Shown here one piece after another: positions 59,737 through 64,000 of a DNA stretch of 64,000 bases. The notes beneath the pieces were generated by a model. That model ran no database searches. It was not told the origin of the DNA and worked only from the letters and a program-made list of their open reading frames with translations. Position numbers and translations under genes: made by a program. The stretch is from assembly GCA_003184365.1 (NCBI GenBank), contig NKYR01000086.1, positions 71,830-135,829 on the forward strand. The letters are read 5' to 3'. How positions within the stretch are numbered: the first letter of the stretch is position 1; each line of letters starts with the position of its first letter. The stretch comes from Evernia prunastri. Its lineage: Eukaryota; Ascomycota; Lecanoromycetes; Lecanorales; Parmeliaceae.

Positions 59737-60380
59737 TATGCGGAATGATGCGCAGAGGTACTGACTTGTGATGGAAGCAGCATAGGCCGTGTCGAGCCGT
59801 GGCTACATATATTATATGTAGCCATTGCCGCGTGTAAGGAAGTGGGTTATGCAAGACCCCCACCACCATGGAGAATGAGATGATGAAATGATGCGTTGCG
59901 ATAGGAGGATTGCACAATACACGGTACATGCGGTATATTAAAATCTGCATGACGGAATTGCATGGTTGATGATTGGAGGGCGGAAGAAGCACGCCATTTT
60001 GACCCTCACCAGCACCTGCAGGAGAGATAAGATCGGCAGATCAGTCAAGCACCAACATCACCAACATTTACCAAATCCACCAATCTCACCGCGGCTGTCT
60101 TTTCCACATGGCATGTAAGCAATCTGGACATGCCGGCAAAGCACGCAAGTATTCGCAATAATCCTATCATCTATCTGATCCAATGACCCACTCATCCGGT
60201 ACAATGTACACCTTCCTTATTAGGCATGTTTCCGACTTCATGTCCCCCCTCCAACCGATTCATAAGACCCTCCTTTCTCAACCACAATTTTACGTCTATC
60301 AAATACTGTAAGAGGCACAAAGCAACCATCACCAATTCCAAGACGAAAAAAGCAAGAGGAATCTTCGCCCAACTTTCACT
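59737..60380. promoter_or_regulatory. Shared divergent promoter region, permease/dioxygenase pair
   Basis: 644 bases between the two ATGs, so both promoters must lie here. A GATAAG site is at 60026..60031, which could serve an AreA-type nitrogen regulator. I found no clear Cys3/MetR-type sulfur-control site by eye. Function is inferred from position only. Confidence 0.5.
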
Positions 60381-61917
60381 ATGGCTCCTGGACTCGTCGA
60401 CCCACCCAAAACCGCACCGGCGCAGAACCCTACCAAAGGTTCTGTGGGACCAAAGGAAGCCTTCATTGGTGGACCACAAGTCTTCAACAAGATCGCAGAA
60501 GAGCAGGGGACTGAGAGACAACCTCCCGCGACCCATCCAAATTACTTGCCCGTATGGGACACGGATGCCAAGTATGTCATTGCTGGTCGTCAGCGGTGGT
60601 ATTGGAATAATTCACTGACCTACTGTCATAGATATCCACCTCTCGAACCGTTCACGCATTATGAGCATGGCAAAGACGCAGATCCCAATTTTTCGGACCT
60701 TTTTCATGGAGCCACCTCAGTCACCGAACTGACACCATCCACTGGCTCCGAAGTCCGTGGGATCCAATTGAGCGCTCTGACCAAAGAAGGCAAAGACCAA
60801 TTAGCCCTCTTCACTGCCAAGAGGAAGGTCGTCGGTAAATTTTTTCATTCACGGCAATACATCCTCAAATTCTGACGCCCTTCCCGTAGTTTTCCACGAC
60901 CAAGACTTTGCCGACATTCCCATCCATGAAGCACTAGAATTCGGCTCCTACTTTGGGCGTTTGCACATTCACCCCACTAGTGGCGCCCCTAAGGGCTATC
61001 CAGAAGTCCATCTGGTCCATCGTGGTGCGGACGACAACACGGCAATGGCGCTGCTCAAAAGCAGGACGAATACCGTCACCTGGCACTCTGACGTAACGTA
61101 TGAGAACCAGCCACCCGGCACGTCTTTCCTCTATGTTCTCGATACACCTACGGCAGGCGGAGACACTTTGTTCGCGAATCAGGTTGAAGCGTACAACCGT
61201 CTGAGTCCAGAGTTCCAGAGAAGATTGCACGGGCTATCGGCATTACATTCTGGTATACTTACGGCAGGAGCCCACTAGGTTGCGAGTGGAGAGCTGACGC
61301 TTCCACTCTAGGACACGAGCAAGCTCAGAACAGCAAGAGCCGAGGGGGTGTTGTGCGGAGGGAGCCGGTGACCTCGATACATCCATTGATTCGGACACAC
61401 CCCGTTAGCTCTTCGTCTTCAAAGTTCCTCTGTTTGCATATTGACTCTGCTGATAGGCTACTGGCGAGAAAGCAATTTACGTGAACCCGCAATGTGAGTG
61501 ATGAGCCTGCCCTTTTCTCTGGTAAGCCGACACCAATGTAATAGTCACCCGCCACATCATCGGATACAAGCAGGAAGAGAGCGATTTCTTTTTGAAGTTC
61601 CTATACGACCATATCGCCCTGGGCCAGGACTTCCAGGTTCGAGTTAAATGGGCACCGAAAACTGTAGTTGTCTGGGATGTAAGCATTTCGCCTTGTCGGT
61701 CGTTGCAGACGCTCGCTGATGTAGTGGGTTACAGAACCGCGTTACGGCTCACTCCGCGACGCTCGATTGGTCGAACGGTCAGCGGCGTCATCTGGCGAGA
61801 ATTACTCCACAGGCGGAACGTCCGACGGAGACTCCATTCGACGCTCCTCAGGAACATGGGAGTGAGTCGACAGACAATCACGTCAACGGAAAGAGTGTAG
61901 TGGCAATCCAGGGCTGA
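60381..61917 (+). CDS. TauD/TfdA-type Fe(II)/2-oxoglutarate dioxygenase
   Basis: Seven exons: 60381..60571, 60632..60834, 60890..61252, 61312..61403, 61457..61493, 61545..61678 and 61735..61917, 400 residues, all in frame. The iron ligands are visible: HSD in TWHSDVTYEN (His at 61084..61086) and the distal His in NRVTAHSATLDW (61750..61752), followed by the 2-oxoglutarate-binding Arg region RRHLARITPQ. Other family features are FHDQDFADI, FGRLHIHPTSG, LDTPTAGGDTLFANQ and VVVWDNR. The fungal sulfonate/taurine dioxygenase group (yeast Jlp1-like) has this layout and releases sulfite from sulfonates; related members hydroxylate other acids. The divergent Dal5-type permease supports an uptake-and-degradation pair. 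Substrate not determinable. Confidence 0.93.
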
Positions 61918-64000
61918 TAGATGATGGCTATTATGGTAGCAAGCCGCTCCGAGTCAAGTACAGACACCTGGCATAAAATGACGTTAGTGCTAACAGCATC
62001 ATGGTCTTCTCTACTCTCCCCAATGATCAAGCGCTTATTTTCGATCCAATCGCTCAGTTTCTCGCTTTTGGTCGAGCCATTGTCGCTGCCGCTCCTGGTC
62101 ACACTCAAGATTGTATTCAGCAAACCACGTATTTCCACCAGACGCCAGGAAGCGTGAGTTCTTTAAAGTCATTACTATGCCAGTAGCCTTGCATTGAATG
62201 TAGCCCGCCGTGGCTGTAACGGTTGGAAGTACAAAGATAAGTGAGCGTTAGTGATATCATGCTTCGGAATGTACGTTTACAAGACGTCGGGATCCAAGAT
62301 ACAGTACCGGGCTCTTGAAATCGATGTTCGAAAGTTCGAAAAGGGCCATATGACACAAGAAGATCGATTCAAGAGTGCCAATGTGCCTCGTGAGGAAAGC
62401 CACGAGCTCATCTTCCTCCAAGACCATGTTCCTCAGGCCGAGATAGCGGAGATCTCGCTAGATCAGAGATCCAAACACCTTAGCAAGCTCCGGGTGTCAA
62501 CCACATCGAACCTAACGTATCAATGCTTTAGGCCCTTGGCGACATTGAGCACTCGAGCAAAGTTGCCACTGTCCCAACCCTTGGTCCAATCCCATTGAGG
62601 ATCACCACGGTGCGGTGAGGGGTCGAAGCTGCTCCAACTTCAACATTGACGCTGCTTGTGTGAGTACTTGTAAGCCACGATACCAAATTCTGGAGTGCTA
62701 CCAATCAGCGACCCCAGTGGCGTCTAGACTAGCATAATGGGGCCATATCTGTGGATAAATCTGCACTGACTACCGACCTTGAACTTTTCCCGAGTGAATG
62801 CTATGGGAGTTGCCGTCAAGATCGCAGATTGTAGCGAGTTCTCGGCGGTCATACTACCAGTAGCTAGAACCTATCCATCGACGGTCAGAGTCGCCGAATC
62901 CCCTCACACTTGGCATGCGTTGGAGAGCACGTAGGAGGCGTAGGAGATCCGCAGGTTGGTACTCGTCAAAGGTATTGATAGCTAGACAATCTTGTATTTG
63001 GTAGCTTTCTTTCGCGACTTTCATGAGAGATCCTTCATCGGAGGAGGGTCATCTGATGACCGCATAGGTGCTCTCCTTTATGGGCTTGGAGCTCAATCTG
63101 TTCGTTAAACCTCGCTTTGTACTGGGAAATGCATATCGTATCGCGTTGTCGGGCCAGATGATCCTGGACTTCTCCAGGAATTTTCGTATCCATTCACTTC
63201 ATTCTTGGAAGCTTTATGTAGTTCTCCGTCGTACATAGTGCCATCGTAGTATCCCCGAGACATACTTGCTGAAGACCAGATGTAGCAAAATGTCTGTCAG
63301 TTTTTTCTGGTTCTCAGAAGTCGGCATAACCGCTGCAACAAGAACGGACATGCTGCCTCACTGAAAATGTCTCAGGCTGGGAGCATGCTCCTAATATCGT
63401 CCTTTCCAAGCCATTGACAAAGTAAGCCCCATACTTCCAGGGAAAGAATGATTGGATTACATCGCATTGTAACCGAAGTACATATCAGGAGCTCAACCCC
63501 ATTCTAAAGCAAGGGCCAGGCAGGCTTTCCCAGAGTCAGAAGCATCATTTTGTACAAGTATGTTGACTCACGAGCGATCTGTTAAAGAGCGTTGAAAAGG
63601 TGTAAGAAGCGCTCCATATTTGCTTCCCGCTTTTGCTAAGACGTGAGGTTTCTGTTGACTGCCACTGTTTTGACACGGTAACCTGTGAGCTGGACTACTA
63701 TATGATGTTAACTCGAAACACTAAAGGTTCCACAGAGAGCGAAGTTCAGCAGAATCTCAGTATCTGGAACATTAAATATAGTGGAATGTGAGCTGTAGGG
63801 CTGAAGGTCAGAGTGCTTGCATTAGCGTCAAAATCTTACGCGATACCGTCACGACAGCAACAGGCAAGCGCCCCGTTGCCTATTAAAAGGCACAGTGAAC
63901 CTCTGACTCTTTTGACTCACCTAGAACGTTGACCATGGCTCCTCATGCACATCATATGGTGACTTCCAAGACATGAATATGAGCCCTCAATACAGACGGC
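61918..64000. other. Right-edge region, no complete gene
   Basis: Apart from a possible protease scrap at 62001..62235, no supported gene. A short ATG frame near 63935 (MAPHAHHM) could be a first exon running off the edge but is too short to call. Confidence 0.5.
62001..62235 (+). pseudogene. Possible subtilase (S8) fragment
   Basis: MVFSTLPNDQALIFDPIAQF with AFGRAIVAAAPGHTQD, then, across an intron-like gap (GTGAGT..TAG, phase 0), SPAVAVTVGSTKIS. The order resembles the subtilisin stretch around the oxyanion hole (VVVAAGN..SPA..TVGST.IS), but the key AGN is PGH and no Asp, His or Ser catalytic block is present nearby. If real, it is a decayed piece of a protease gene. Confidence 0.3.

Noticed and set aside
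1..64000. CRISPR arrays, rRNA genes, intact tRNA genes, transposase or reverse-transcriptase genes
   Set aside because: None found by eye; no spaced direct repeats, no complete cloverleaf sequence and no transposon protein motif in any frame read.

Overview
The window is nuclear DNA from a filamentous ascomycete (Pezizomycotina). The evidence is the combination of many short introns (about 46-96 bases) with GT..AG ends and CTAAC/CTGAC-like branch sites, and of fungus-specific families: a Kre9/Knh1-like wall protein, a Cdc11/Nud1-type LRR scaffold, DUF8004 and DUF6594 proteins, a NACHT-ankyrin NLR, and Dal5- and DHA2-type transporters. I cannot place the species. Exon borders below were worked out by eye from splice sites and reading-frame continuity, without transcript data.

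Layout. 1-7.7 kb holds the edge of a secondary-metabolite locus. It contains the 3' end of an NRPS-like synthetase (adenylation end, carrier domain, BAHD/Tri101-like acyltransferase), a ruined ABCC transporter fragment, an intact-looking SAM methyltransferase and a ruined alpha/beta hydrolase. 8.2-8.7 kb holds a small two-exon Cys-rich gene. 11.5-15 kb holds an NLR-type protein (Helo-like N-terminus, NACHT, ankyrins) interrupted by one in-frame TGA. 16.6-17.5 kb encodes a GPI-anchored Kre9/Knh1-like protein.

19.7-44.8 kb is mostly housekeeping. In order it holds the Cdc11-like septation scaffold (split by a 10-A run), an F-box-like protein, an AT-hook protein, an unknown protein, Vps11 of HOPS/CORVET (eight exons), an NNP nitrate transporter, a DUF8004 protein and a DUF6594 membrane protein. 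46.1-49.6 kb carries a long unknown protein with a PD-(D/E)XK-like nuclease signature. 51.8-53.6 kb is a DHA2-type drug/toxin exporter. 53.6-57.7 kb is almost empty. 57.7-61.9 kb is a divergent pair, a Dal5-family anion permease and a TauD-type dioxygenase, sharing a 644-base promoter region, which suggests uptake and oxidation of one organic acid or sulfonate. The last 2 kb contains only a possible subtilase scrap.

How the genes relate: most are independent. The likely functional groupings are the decayed metabolite cluster at the left edge and the permease/dioxygenase pair at the right. Relics and interrupted genes are concentrated in the first 15 kb and the last 10 kb, while the housekeeping block is tidy.
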